From: Acanthochlamys bracteata
Lineage: Eukaryota; Streptophyta; Magnoliopsida; Pandanales; Velloziaceae
Direction: 5' to 3'
Assembly (NCBI GenBank): GCA_019914995.1
Contig: CM034144.1
Span: 6,107,489 to 6,171,488, forward strand
DNA length: 64,000 nucleotides
A model generated the notes under the pieces. It was not told the DNA's origin. It did no database searches and was given only the letters and a program-made list of their open reading frames with translations. This document shows, piece after piece, positions 44,651 through 63,400 of this stretch. Numbering within the stretch: position 1 is the first letter of the stretch; each line of letters starts with the position of its first letter. Position numbers and translations under genes: made by a program.

Positions 44651-45414
44651 TATAGTTGTTAGACCCGAACCGAACCGTCCGGGTCGATCCGAACGACAAA
44701 TTTATCTGATTTTGTAAAAAATCGTTTATGTAATCGATCCGTTTCGATCTATTTTGATCTGCTTCAATCTGGCCGATCCGCCCGTCCGGATCAAACCGGA
44801 TTGAATAAAATTTTTTAAAAAATAATTTTAAAAAAATTAAATTGATAATAAATTTAATATAAAAATAATTATGAATAGTTATATGTTAAAAAATAATATA
44901 TAGTTTAGATTTTGTATTTGTATGTGATAATACAAAAATATAATTAATTAATTTTATTTGTAAATATCAATTATTAGTGATTTTTATATTTTTATATTGT
45001 ACATTCAAATATGTATATCTGAAAAAGTTAGTTATGTCTTTTTTATGATTTATCTATTTTATAGTTTTATCTTTTTCTAATCTTCTAATTATTTAAATAT
45101 TTCTCATTATAAATTTTTGTTGTTATTATTAGTGTTGGTGGTGGTAATATTATGGTGGCAATACTTTAATTTTTGCTGTGATTATTATTGCTGTTATTGT
45201 TGATAATAATGTCATAATAAAAATACTTTAATTTTTTGTTATAATTACTGCTGCTATTATTGTTTATAGTTTCATGATGACAGTAGATTTTTTATTATAA
45301 TAATTATTATTATTATTTAAATATGTTTTAATATTATTGACCCGATGGGTCAATTCAAGAACAGTGATTCGGACAATTTTTTAATTCGATATCCGATCCG
45401 ATTTTTACAACTAT
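44651..45414. mobile_element. Candidate MITE with TATAGTTGT ends
   Basis: TATAGTTGTTAGACCCG at 44651 is mirrored by TTTTTACAACTATA ending at 45414. CCGATCCG/CGGATC-type phrases follow each end inside. The interior is AT-rich with TTATTATT-type low complexity. A TA or 3-base target duplication would be consistent but is not diagnostic. There is no transposase frame. Confidence 0.5.
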
Positions 45415-47229
45415 AATTCGGAACCTTATTAAGTTATTAGACAATGAACTGAAGCTTATAGCCTTAATTAAGCATATTTTGTAGTGGTTATCATTATTTT
45501 TTAAAATTTTATTTTAATTTTAGTTTTTCAATAAATTTTATAGTTAATTAAATATTTTAAAATTAAAAAATAAAAGTAAATTCTACGTCTAGAAATTGTT
45601 ATATATATAATTTTTTAACTTTTTAAGATAATAAAATAAAACTTGTTTTATAAGAAGCTTCAAAATAAGTTCTTTTTTAAAGAAACTCATTTAACTACTC
45701 CCAATCGTTTCTATTTCATATTGATCGTTAGTAAGAAGTGTGTTTCGTAAAACTGAATTTAGTAAAATTGAGGTCAGTAAGAAATATATTAAAGTTAAGT
45801 TCCGTGAGTTTAAGATAAAAGACTAAAATTTGAATTTAAAATTTGATGGAGAAAAATAAGTATAAGATAATTTCAATCTAAGTAATAAGTAGCTTCTTTT
45901 TAATTGCACCCTATTTATTTTTTTTTAGCTTGTAATGCATGTAAATAATGATAACAATAATTTCATTAACTTAAAAGTAACTAGGAACAGTAATTGCTTG
46001 GCATTTAAATATGTTGCTAATTCATATCTATTGTCAAAATGGAAGGAAAAAGTTCTCTTTGCTATAAAGAATGTTTCTAGTACTTAAGTTTGTCTCCATA
46101 AGTTTAACGTTATGTCTGTACATCATCATTATTACTTATTTTGAGGCTCAAACAGGGTTAGTGAAAAGAAAAAGTTTCTGTGAATAGCTTTACAAGTCTA
46201 ATGTTTCTGTACTGAAGTAGTAATCTTAACAATTATCATCTAACTTAATCCAGCAAGTCTCTTTTAGTCCGTAATTGAGTTTCGTGAAAGTAAAAAATAT
46301 GAAGTAGAGTTTTTTAAAAAATAAAGTGAAAATAGAGTTCAGTATTTGTATTTTAATAATTTTTAAAAATGTGTTGAAAATTAAAAAATATAATTATATT
46401 ATGAAAGTGTGCAAATTAAAAAGTTAGAACTAGAGTTCCGCACGTGAAAGTAGAGTTCTGAATTTTTTGTATAATTGAAACATATGAACTGTTTGGAACT
46501 CAAAATCTGGCGAAAGAAAGTAGAATTACGGACATTTAAAACACGCCCTTATTAAAAGCACTGACTAAAATCTATAAAATATATAAAATATTTATTAAAA
46601 AAATAAGATGTTGAAATGAAATGAAAAAGTTAATTAAAATGCAACGGCAAACATGCACTAATAAAGCTGATTCTGCACTTTATCTAAAAAAAATTGAACT
46701 TTGCACTTTATGACATTCTTTACTCTTTAGTAACAAAGAAGAGTTCATGCATTCTTTGTTCCGAAGTACTTTGATCCTATTACTATTTTTTATCTATTAA
46801 GAGAAACCATAAAGTACTAACTCAATTTAACATTTTCAAATGTGTGTCATTTTTTTCCTGCATATTCTTTCTGAATAATAGAAATAAAGAACAAGAACCT
46901 TGGAAATAATAGTTTGAATAGCTTCTTTTGGTGAAGAATAGTTTGAATAACTTAATTTTAGTAAATTTATTATTAAGCATTTACCAATTTCTATGTCCTT
47001 TTTAAAACAAAAGAAGGAAGAAAAGAACAGTGAATTTGAATTTAATGGTTGCACTAACTTAAGTTAGCAAAAATTCTTCATCATCAAAGTGCCCAGAGAA
47101 GATTGGTTGTATGTGCATGGCATCTTTGTGCTCAACTCACTTCACTTGGGAACTGTTCGATTTATTAATTTCATTCAAGTACTTTGCTCACCCGTGTCAT
47201 TTCCCTGTCCCTTTGTAAGATGATGTTCT
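45415..47229. other. AT-rich spacer upstream of the SPL gene
   Basis: No gene is seen. From ~46700 the sequence should contain the SPL promoter. A CT-rich stretch (CTCTCTCTATT, 47228-47270) marks the likely leader. Confidence 0.4.
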
Positions 47230-47418
47230 CTCTCTATTAAAATTGTTTACTTTCTCTCTCTTCTCTATCTGTGGAGCACTGTTAGCAATGCTGGCATGGC
47301 CCCCATTGTGTTCTTTGTCCAGCTTTGCGCATTGCTCAATCAAGACATTTATGAGAGCTATAAAGATAGACTCCCATCTTGACTTTTTTACTTTCTCTGT
47401 TCTCTCACTCAAAAGCCA

Positions 47419-47436
47419 TGGAAGGTCAGAATTAGA
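47419..47436 (+). promoter_or_regulatory. Short upstream ORF in the SPL leader
   Basis: A well-placed ATG (GCCATGG) opens a five-codon frame, M-E-G-Q-N, ending in TAG 36 bases before the SPL start codon. If the leader begins upstream, near the CT-rich tract, this uORF would lie on the mRNA and could reduce translation. Confidence 0.4.
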
Positions 47437-47471
47437 GCAGGAGTACTACTGTATTGGAAGTGTTGGTCACC

Positions 47472-50316
47472 ATGGCTTCTTCTGGGGCAAGCTCAAGTGA
47501 TTCACTCTGTGGGCTTGCATTTGGTAAAAAGATCTACTTTGAAGATGGTGGCGGCGGGGGTGATAGTGGCGCCAGTGGGTGTCCTAAGGGCTTGGTGGAG
47601 CCGCAACTGCCACCGGCTAAGAAGGGAAAGACTGTGGTGCTGCCTCAGCCGCCGCCAGCCCCAAGGTGCCAGGTTGAAGGGTGCATGGTGGACTTGACAG
47701 GGGCCAAGGCTTACTATTGCAGGCACAAGGTTTGTGGAATGCACTCAAAGTCACCTATGGTCGTTGTGGCTGGGATGGAGCAGAGATTCTGCCAGCAATG
47801 CAGCAGGTCAGCTTTCTTCACACTTGATTTTAAAGCCTTGTTATCTTTTAAGAGGTTTGGACAATCTAAATTTTTATAATAGAGGCTAAATTTTTAAGAG
47901 GTTTGTAGATGTTCTTCTGCTGATGTATAAGTAATATTGCTGTGTTGTTCCAAACTACTGGGTCCACTAAGCTTTTGGCTGAAATAAAATTTATGCACTT
48001 TTATGTTCTTTGACTAAAAAGGCAGTATATCCAGATAGATAACCGTTTGGTAGGTAATCATCTATGAAATATTGATGAAAATTGCAACAGGTGCTGGTCT
48101 AGGACACCCCGTTGAGTTGTAATTGTTTGTGGATTATCTTTTGCTTTGTATCCATAGACTTGTTTATGATTCAGATAAGCTTAGTAGCTGATGTCCCTTC
48201 TGGGTTTTAATCCATTTTTGCTTTATTTAGGTTAAACTGATATAAGGTTATAGGTATACCGTTCTTTATCCTTCGACTTCAGCTATACTCAGTTATTGTG
48301 CGGTTGTTCAAATTCATTTTAATCCCTTATATCATTTTTTAGCTTTTACTCTGATTTGGTGTTATTAATTCTCACTGAAAATGGCAGTAGAAAGTGGTTT
48401 CTTATCATGTATGCAGCCAAGGTTGTGTGAAGAGGGTGAAGACAGCCTCTTGAATATACTTATGTTTGAGGGATGCTGCACAATTGATGAGAGTCTGCTT
48501 TACTTAGCTGGTGTCTTCTTTGTAATGTTTTAACACACTTGAAATGCAAGTTAGAGTTAACTAGCATATCTTCTGGCGTTCGGATTTCCTTCCTATTAAT
48601 GGGGGGTTTAAGGTTTTGGCAAGCTTATACCACTGCTTCTTTGTACTGGTAAAATTGGTGACTGTTGGATCAGTTTTTCGGATCTCATGGTTTCATCTAT
48701 ATTTCATTTTCTCGTGCTTTGTTCATGTAGAAGGCTTATCATAACATACATCACAGCAATTTTGTTGGCCACATAAAGTTTAAGAACCCAAAAAAATTGT
48801 GTCTTCCTCTATGATTGAATGTATTTCTCTTGAAGTTTATGTGGCTTTGCAGTTAATTCTAAGCTTGATGTATAAATATATGTTTATGTGGCTTTGCAGT
48901 TAACTAAGACGTATTGCTACTATAAGTTTATTGTATAAATATAGCTACATATAAATGGTATGACTTGCAGAAATATACCTTGTAGTGCAGTCTAGTGTGA
49001 CTAGGTGGTGATATTTTCATATGCTTTCTTCATCTTTGCCTTTCATCTGATATCCAATGGAATTTGCTGCAAAGTGCAAGTTGCACATAATTGGTTAACA
49101 CCAACATATTCCTTGTTCTGTTGTAAGTTTTGTGGAATTTCATGATGCTTCTCTGTTTGTACCTGGTACCGTGGTCCTTGAATATCTTCTTATAGGTGAC
49201 TGCTTGAGACTAATTTACTGAACATTAGGTAGTGTCTTGTATGTGGAAGCTTTTAAATTCCCACGAATTTTAATATATTGTCTACCAAAAGCCATCTGAA
49301 GGAAGCTAGCACTGTAATAAAATCTTCCTTTCTCTTGTTTGGTGAACTATAAACAATACTGAAGCACATAGTATACAGCAGAGCAGAATGTCGTTCTTTG
49401 GAGAAAAGATTTATGTTATAATTCATGGTTGGAGGAAATGTAGATACATGTACCTTATATCTAGACTCCTTACAATACATTTTTTGCTAATCAAAGGATA
49501 TTTTCCTATACTCTTTTACAGATTCCACCAACTGAGTGAGTTTGACCAGGGAAAGCGTAGTTGTCGTAGGCGTCTAGCAGGCCACAATGAGCGCCGCAGA
49601 AAGCCACGTCAGGTTCCTTTGACATCACATTACGGACATCTGTCATCATCTTTCCAGGGTTAGGATCGCCTGCACTTTGGACCTCTGATTCCATTTTTCT
49701 TTCTCCAACTTTTGTTTATTCTCGCACAATCTTGTTGTTAGCAGAGGACTCGAACAGGTTCAGAAGCTTTCTTGTGGACTTCTCTTACCCTCGACCTCCA
49801 GGAGTAAGAGACATGTGGCCGACAGCTCAAGCAAGCGAGCATGTGAATGGTCATCCCTGTTATGGAAGCTGCAATGCACCTTCCAGTGGTTTAACGGCAC
49901 ATAGTTGCCACCTATACATGCAAGGCTCAACAGGAAGTACATATGCACATAATCCAAATATTCAACAACCACCGATTGAAAGCCTTGCAGGCGTCTCTGA
50001 CTCCAGCTGTGCTCTCTCTCTTCTGTCAACTCAGCCATGGGGCTATTCTACTACTTCCAGAAACCAATCCCCAAACGCACATTCTTGGTTTGGCAGTTCC
50101 CCAGTGGCTCAACCGATCATCACGAACAGCTGCATGGGCCATAACAACTTGCATGACATGCAGAATGAAATGGGATTAACTCATCTTGCAGATGCTGCTT
50201 GCAGTCAGTTCTCAGGGGAGCTCGAGCTAGCTCTTCAAGGAAGCAGGCAGTGCCAGAACGTTTGTCCGCAGAGGGCATGCAGTCATTCTTGCCACGCAAT
50301 GCACTGGTCTCTTTAA
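47472..50316 (+). CDS. SPL9: SBP-box transcription factor, SPL9/SPL15 type
   Basis: Exons are 47472-47806, 49522-49658 and 49745-50316, giving 347 residues. The SBP domain (66-~141) has zinc ligands Cys66, Cys71, Cys88, His91 and Cys107, Cys110, His114, Cys126, and the overlapping nuclear signal [17 protein letters not shown]. Intron 1 splits the domain at Arg112, the conserved SBP intron position. The Ser-rich N-terminus (MASSGASSS) and the NERRRKP, DFSYPR and [10 protein letters not shown] stretches match the SPL9/15 clade, as does the MHWSL end. These factors bind GTAC cores and drive juvenile-to-adult and flowering programmes. The miR156 site in exon 3 indicates control by plant age. The start ATG has a good context (CACCATGG). 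SPL9 versus SPL15 cannot be separated here. Confidence 0.92.
50009..50028 (+). promoter_or_regulatory. miR156 target site in SPL exon 3
   Basis: GTGCTCTCTCTCTTCTGTCA encodes Ala-Leu-Ser-Leu-Leu-Ser (247-252) and matches the standard miR156/157 target in SPL genes, with a single mismatch expected against miR156. It lies in the coding region, as in the SPL9 group. Confidence 0.95.
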
Positions 50317-51820
50317 GCTGTCAGGTTTTCTCCTGTCACACTTGGTATTGCAAGTTATCCGAGTCCAAATATAGGAACTTGGTGTCTAACCATCTGTTGT
50401 TTTTTTCAAGATCTTACTGATCTTGAAAAGTTATACTACGTTTTGAAACTACATGATCGGTGCTTTTGTGGAATTTGGTACCCCTGGTTGATGATTCAAG
50501 CATAATTGCGTCGAACTACTCTCTTTCCATTGTTCGATAAATTGCTAGTCTTCTGCTGATTCTACTGGACTGTTATCAGTATGGTAACTTGAATGTGAAT
50601 CAGGCATGCTTTCTTCTTCTGGCATTTATACAGCATCACCTTTTTTCTTCTAGCATGTTTTAATACTACTGAACTATATCGAACTCCACTTTAATCAAAG
50701 CTCTACTCTAAATCGTTTCGTCCAATTACATTTTATTTTGATTCGTTATTTTAATAAATATTTTATAACATTTATAGAATTTATTTAAAAATTTTGAAAA
50801 TTATTAAAAAAGTTTACTTTATAAAATTTTATTATTACTAATCTCTTAAAATAAAATAAAAAGAATATTTTATAAGCGTTCTTAAACCATGTGTGTTGTG
50901 AAGTATGGAATTATCATAATAGACAGATTACTGATAGTGATGGAACTGATAGATGCTGATTTCATTCAGCCTACAAAATCTAACGCATAAAGACAGAATA
51001 TTACTTAATCATTATCTCTTTTTTTTATTCTAATTTTTAATTATATTTTAAAATATTTATAGAATTTTAAAACATCTAAAAATACAAAGTAATTCTAAAT
51101 TATGAAATCTTAATAATATTTATTTATTTTTTTTAAAAAATATTTTTTAGTATAAAAATATATAAAAGTTATTTAAAAATAAGTTTTAGTAAAAATTAAT
51201 TTTTAAAGAGAAGAATTTAAAAAGAAAATATATCCTAAGTATGAATAATATTTGGAATGGTTTGAAAATTTTTCATTTCAGTTCATTATGTATTTGAATT
51301 TGAATTTTTAATAAATATTTATAATATTTTTAAAAATTAAAATATATAATAAATTATATGTTACAAATTTATATATATATAATTTATATTACTTTTTAGG
51401 TAGTAGTTCTTTCCCAAAAACTAACTGAAAAAAGAATGACATTTAAACTCATATAAATACACAACTAATTTTACAAATAAAAATTATAATAATTCATATA
51501 TTAGATTACAAGAAAATAATGTAATCTTAAATTCTTTCAAAAGAAATAAAATAGACTTGATATCAAATTATTGCTCTTTAGATAGAAAAAATAAAATTTA
51601 ATTCAAAAAATTTTATTTCAAAGATTATCTCAAACATTTTGACAACTCATTGTGATTACGTCTCTTTGTAGATTAAAACTCTCCGAGTAATTAGAACTCA
51701 TAACTAATTGAATTCTTCTAAAATTTTTTTAGATAACTAAATATTTATTCATTCTCATCTGATAATATATATATATATATAAAGGGAGGAGAGTAAGATA
51801 AGAGTCCATTCAACAATCAA
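50317..51820. other. SPL 3' UTR, AT-rich spacer and beta-glucosidase promoter
   Basis: SPL 3' UTR sequence runs to roughly 50650. AT-rich sequence follows, including a probable AT-element at ~50735-50885. A TATATATAAAGG box lies at ~51773-51784, just upstream of the beta-glucosidase start codon. Confidence 0.5.
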
Positions 51821-57147
<5,327 letters not shown>

Positions 57148-57544
57148 AATTTTTTTTTAAAAAAATTACTGTATCATGTTTTATAACTACTACACTTGTA
57201 ATTGAGTTGAAACATTTTATTATTGATATCAATAAAAATCTATATGTGCGGTATTACAAATTAATCGTTATCTAACGTGAATTTTTATGAAGAATGAACA
57301 AGTGGTAAATGAAATGGACCATGAATGGAGTAAAATTTTAACTTCTGAGATCAAAATAAATGGAGCAGTAATTCATTAATTTAAAATTTTTTAATAAATT
57401 TTAAAAAACTAGCTTATTTATTGAATTTTTTAATGAATTTTAAATATAATGTGCAATTTATTCATAATTTTTCAAAATTTTAAATCTTATTTATAATACT
57501 ATAAAAAGATTTCTTAAAAAAGAGAAATAAAAAATAAAATTAAA

Positions 57545-58060
57545 ATATACGTATGATCGGATTTCTATGCTAAAATAATTGACTAATTATTTATTGGTTT
57601 GCACCTCTCACTTATTTAGAGATTAAGCACACACGGTTAAACCCACCAAAATAAGTTGTCCAACCTAAAATAAATTGCTGATCAATTTCTAATTTAGCTA
57701 ACATGTTTTTCATTTGAGCATTATTTCTAAATCCATCTGCTATTAATTCGGACTTAGCAATTGGAAGACAGAGCAATTTCTTCCAGCAACATGTCGCATG
57801 GGTCTACCTTATTGGATTTTACTAATTATAGAATCGAATCTCTAAGCTAAAATAATTGACCAACTATTTAGAAATTAGCATCTTTTATTTATAAACACAT
57901 ATTCATACACTTATCTAATGTAGGATTATTTATAAACACATATTCATACACCTATCCAAATTGAAGAACTACCTCTAAATTACTTAACCTATTTTTACTT
58001 AGGTACAATCTCTAGGCCCCTCCGTTACTGATCCAAATCTATTCCAACCGGGAGCCAACA
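57545..58060 (-). mobile_element. Degenerate TRIM-related remnant
   Basis: On the minus strand from 58060 the sequence starts TGTTGGCTCCCGGTTGGAAT and continues GGATCAGTAAC, resembling the LTR start of the 20.2 kb TRIM (TGTTGGGCCTCCAAGTTAGA ... GGATTAGTAAC). Two related LTR-end segments, both with TAAAATAATTGAC.AA on the plus strand, occur at ~57573 and ~57860. A 33-base direct repeat (TTATTTATAAACACATATTC) lies at 57886 and 57925. The remnant is much decayed. Confidence 0.4.
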
Positions 58061-59949
58061 ATGTATAAGCAATACCAAACAGCTCAAAACTCTCCCTGTC
58101 ACACAGATCGAAGAACTCAAAAAATACATGGACGCTTTCTACTTTTTAAAAGTTTTTCTTCTTTCATTTTTTGAATTTGGGTCTACCAGAAAGAATAGAA
58201 ACCCAATTACTTTCTGAAATGGTGATCCATTTAGGGCCCAACTTTTGCATGGGCTTTTCTGAATCTAGTGTTCATCTACAGTGACCTAACAAAAAACTTG
58301 CAGCGTAAATCATTGAAAGCTTCACTGCGCAAATAAGTGTTTTAGTTATATAAAAATGAGTTTTATAAAAATAAATCTCGTAAAATTGAAATTCAATGAG
58401 AAGTAAAATATGATAGAAATAGATTTCAAAATAGTAAACAAAAAATCTCAAGTAAAATTTGAAGTTAATGTTGGTAGAATTGGAGTTAGTAAAAGTGAAA
58501 ATTGAGTTCAAAATTATAACTCAAATACGTGAAGTGATTGAATTTAAAATCTAGATGGATGAAATAATGTTCGTTACAATTGAAGCATGCCTTAGAATAA
58601 TTATGAAGAATTTTGAGTGAGATAGATTAAACTCAAGTTAGATTCAAAATTGAGCGATTTGGATGAATTTTTTTAATAAGAACAACCTATAGTCCGAACT
58701 TAGGAATAGTCCTATTCTTACATGCTTTTGACGTTAAGGATGTATTCTTTCTATTCAAAAAATTTATTTTTATTCAAAAAATTAGTTTTGAATGTATATT
58801 AATATTTGACATCAAGTCAGTCTTTTATTTACACTAAATTTATTTTTTTCAACTAATTCAGAATATAAAAAATTTCACGTATTTTAGTTATTATTTCGAA
58901 TTTTACTTCTAAACGCAATTAAAAATAAGAATTAAAACTTATTTTCAATCTACTTCTCTTCTAGTTTCACTCGTTAGAAATCAGCTTTCGAGCAACTAAA
59001 ATACGCTATAAACAAAAGCAGAATTTGATACCATTCAATCATTTGCTACATTCCATGAAACAAGATTTTCTTACTTCTCATTAAATGAGACCCTTTTTTT
59101 ATTATGATCATCTATAAAGTATAAATTATTAAAAATAAATTTATGAACCTAAATTTATAAAAATAAAATATATAATTATTCGAAAGTAAATTTTTTGATA
59201 ATAAAAAAGTTACTTTTGAATTAGTTATGATGAATTAAATAATTTCGGTTGAAATACAACAAATGAACCTCTATCCAATATCAAGGCATACTACAATTTC
59301 ACTCCAAATTGACTATTTTGTTTCAAAATAGTACTACCTAATAATTTTTATAAATTTATTTTTTAAGTATTTACTTCATAAAAACTCACTTATTTTCACT
59401 TACGTTGCAGTTCCGGATAAGTAAACTTTCACCAAAGCCATTGATTTGTTTCTTCTCAAAATCAGGCAAGCATTGTGTTGTAATTCTTCACAAGCAAATC
59501 AGAGTGAAGCCATCCATGTGGGAGTTGAAAATTTTTAGGCAAAAAAAAACATGTCCATGTGAAGCAATGTTCCATGATATTGCCATGTTTGGAAAAACTT
59601 TTCTTTATTTTTTATTTTATATTTTCAATAAAATTTTTTAAATATTTTATAAAATTATTTAAAAAATTTTAATAGCACAAAAAAATTCTATTCGTAAAAT
59701 TTTTTTATTAATTATTTTGATTATTTTTTTGAAGTAAAAAAAAATAAAACTTATTTTTAAAATATTTTTTTTTCAAAAATTATTTTTTTTAATAAACACT
59801 CCCAAATATTTGACTGTTGTTCAAATATTAAACAAAACATGTTGTGCTTGTGTTTTGAAAAAGTTTTAGTTTCTATGTACAACTTGTTTTTGTACACGAT
59901 CGATCAATGACTCAATAGGGTTTGCAAGTGTTTGCAAGATCTAAGGAAC
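58061..59949. other. AT-rich spacer
   Basis: No gene is recognised. An AT-rich element copy lies at ~59585-59815 (ends GCCATGTTTGGAAAAACT and CACTCCCAAATATTTG). Confidence 0.4.
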
Positions 59950-60038
59950 TTAGGGCGTGTTTACCTAGGGGGTGAAAGTGAAGTTTTGGGGGAAGTGGAG
60001 TTTTTAGGAAATAAATTTAAAAAATAAAATAAAAATTT
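59950..60038. mobile_element. Truncated Tourist-like MITE
   Basis: TTAGGGCGTGTTTACCTAGG at 59950 and the next ~70 bases match the left part of the element at 52320 almost exactly (GTGAAGTTTTGG, GGAAGTGGAGTTTTTAGGAA). The right half and right inverted repeat are missing. Confidence 0.75.
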
Positions 60039-63000
60039 GTTAAGCCATGAAGTCATATACCTTTAAAAGTGCTTACAATAAGAATTTTGCAGGAAAAAAA
60101 CTTATTTTGAAAGTTTAGGAAGCGTTTGGCGTTCCATTCTAAAAAAATAGTTTTTTAATTTTTTAATACATTATAAATATTTAAAAATTTTATTTAAAAA
60201 TTTAAAAAATATAAATTGTATATAGTAAAAATTTTGTATTATTTATTTTTATTTTTGATAAAAATAAAATTTATTTCTTAAAAAATAAAATATTTTTAAT
60301 TTTCTAAAAATTTTATTTCTAAAGCACCCTCAATGCTTCCTAAAGTATCTACAAAGTAGAAAGATTCTATAACATATAATTTATTTATACATCTAAATTA
60401 AAAAAAAAAATTAAAATTATCATAAAAAAATTTGAAAAAATAAGAAGCTAAAATGAAATTGTGATAAGTACTATACCTAATTAACGTTGAGTTGGGCGTG
60501 TATTAATTGGTACATTTATTTACGGACTCACTTTTAAGATCATATTTGAGGAGCTTTTTTTTTCAATTTTTTATTTTATTTTTTTAATAAAGTTTTTATA
60601 ATATTTTATAAAATTTTTATAAAACTTTTAAAAATATCGAAAAATTTTACGTCGTGAAATCTTCTTATTAGTTATTTTTATTTTTTGAAATAAAAAAAGT
60701 AAGATTCGTTTTTTTAAAATTCTCAAAATATTTTTGTTTAGAAAATTTTTTTTTCAATAAACACTCTCTAATTACAAATTAATTTAGAATTTGTATAATA
60801 GCAAAATGTTAAAGAAAAATAAAAAAACAAATAGCAAAAGCAAAACAAGTCATTTGAGATTGCTTTAAAAAAAATCCTTTAGTGAAAATGAATTTTTTAT
60901 TTATATAAAAATAAATTTATCTTTTTAGCTTAAAAAATTATATATATATAACAATTTTATAGCGTATATATTTTTTGATTTATTAAATTTTTTAAAATAC
61001 AGTAGAAAGTATATTAAAAAATTAAAAGAACTGAAAACAAAAGATAGAAAAAAAATAAGATTAAATAATGTTAAACAAGCTTCATGGGTTTTCTTCACCG
61101 ACAAATAAGCACTTAAACGTAAAAAGCAGTTTTTTTTTTTGTTGATTGTGTGAAATTGGGTTTGATGTTAACTTATCAACAAATTTGTTGAGCTTTTTTT
61201 AATTTTTAGAGCTGATTTATTAGTTCAACAGCTCTCATCTGCCCTCAAACAGTTGTTGAGAAGCTTGCATCACTATAAAATATTTGAAAATTTTTTATAA
61301 AATAAATTTTATCTGAAATTTAAAAAAATCTTAGAATTTTCTTTAAAAATTAGCATATTTTTTTATTTAAAACTAATATATATATATATATAATAAATCT
61401 ATTAAAAATATGAAGTAATTATTTAAAATTATAAGTAATTTGAAAAGCTTTGCAAAATGTCTTTAACTCTTACGTAAGATTTTGGGAAGCATGCATGATT
61501 GCCAAAAATTCAGAGCAAAAAAAAAGAGGGAAAATATTTTTATTTATTTTGGTTTTGTCATGAATCAAATATAATAATTTTTGAACCTGAATTAAGAAAA
61601 AATGTATAATTAAAGACCACCTAGATTTTTTAGTTAAAATATTATTTCTAATAATTTTTTTATATTTATTTATAATTTATTTATTAATAACGTCGTAGGA
61701 ACGAAAAGTTGCAGGACATGATTTGTCAAAAATTAGTTGCGATTTCATTTCAGGAACTTCTTAGACTTTGCATTGTCATCAATTTCATTATTTTAAGATC
61801 TATAATTAATTAAATCAGTTTATGAAGTAACACATCCCAAAAGATTAGATTTTAATATTAGAGTTTTATTTATATAAAAAATTCTATATTATATCTATAT
61901 TATTAAATTATTTATTCCTTAATATGATATTCATAATCAATTATTGTAAACTATATATATTTATATAGGGTGTTTTAATTATACTAAACTTTATTGTTTC
62001 TTTACAGATTTTAATATCGATTATTTTATATATTTCAATTATCATTCTAAAATTTACTACTACTTTTGTATCAAACTCAGTTTTCATCAAAATTTTATTT
62101 TACATATTTTAATTATCACTCTTAACAACTTTTTATTATATATTTTATTTTTACCAAATTCATGCAATTAAAACATGTCTATAATATATATCCTACGATC
62201 CATAAACAATCAACCAATAATTATGAATTCATTATTTTTTTTCAATTACTAATTAAGAAATCTTAAATGCAATAATGTTTTAGTCTAATTAAACCAATAA
62301 TCTCATGGCATCATTGACTACAATTATTATTTTAAATAGTGGAGTTAGTAAACATTGTTGTTAAGCTGGTAGTTGTTGAGATCAATTATTATATGAACAT
62401 TGTTATTACTAATTAATTAAATCAATTCAAAACTTTGCTTGTTTTAGAAGAAGAACAGGACACACCTATTCATATCCCTATGATTGAATTGCAAGAAAAT
62501 TTTATTTTTTCTCTTCAAATTTGAAATTTCATTATTTTATATATTTTAATTTTTATTTAAATTTTATATTTAAACTAAAATTTATTTTTATTAAAGTTAA
62601 AATTAAAATTTTATTTTACATATTTAATTACATAACCAAATTTTATATTAAAAGATAATAATAAATAGTAAAAATATTTAACTATATAAAATTATTTTAT
62701 ATTTTTTAAAATTTTAAATAAATATTATAAATTATTATAAAAAGTTTATTTAAAATATAAAATAAAAAAAATTAATAAGTAATTTTTCTGTAATAAATCA
62801 AAACAGTTACTGATTTAGTTCAAAATTTCGTAGATAAGCATTAATAAATTTTTAATTACTATCGTAAGAGTGGAAAAAAGAATTATTACATTCAAATCGT
62901 GTAGACCATGACCAAAACTTGATTTAAAAAAAATCAAGTAATGATCTAATTTATCTTGAAAATTTTCATCACCTAAATGATATTTAATTAGTTTTAATCG

Positions 63001-63400
63001 TTTGATTTGTTATGTAAATAATGTACTACCAACTAACTTAAATTAATTTTTAATAATAATTAATTAACAAATAACACGACGTGAAAGTTGGTAGCTTAGC
63101 GTAACCATACGATTCATAAATTATATCTTTTGGGTTTTTCAAATTGAAATATAATTCATGTTCTTACATGATTACTTCATTCATTAATTAATTATCTTAT
63201 TTAACTACTACTCCTTAAAATAAGAAAGTTTTCTAGAGCGTATTTTAATTTAATAAAAAATTATCTTGTAAAATTCTGTAAAAAAGAAAGAAAATTTTGG
63301 TTTAATAAATTTAAAATTACTAAATATATGAATTTAAAATTTCAGTGAAAATATATAAGTTTTGTATAATTAATAAATCATTAACATTTGTATTTATTAA
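60039..63400. other. AT-rich spacer with further AT-rich elements
   Basis: AT-rich element copies lie at ~60119-60340 (ends GGAAGCGTTTGGCG and CAATGCTTCC) and ~60540-60775. A (TA)n tract lies near 61376-61392. No gene is seen from here to 63400. Confidence 0.4.

Noticed and set aside
47243-47500. 85-codon frame upstream of SPL
   Set aside because: It starts without ATG, overlaps the SPL start in another frame, and has no protein features.
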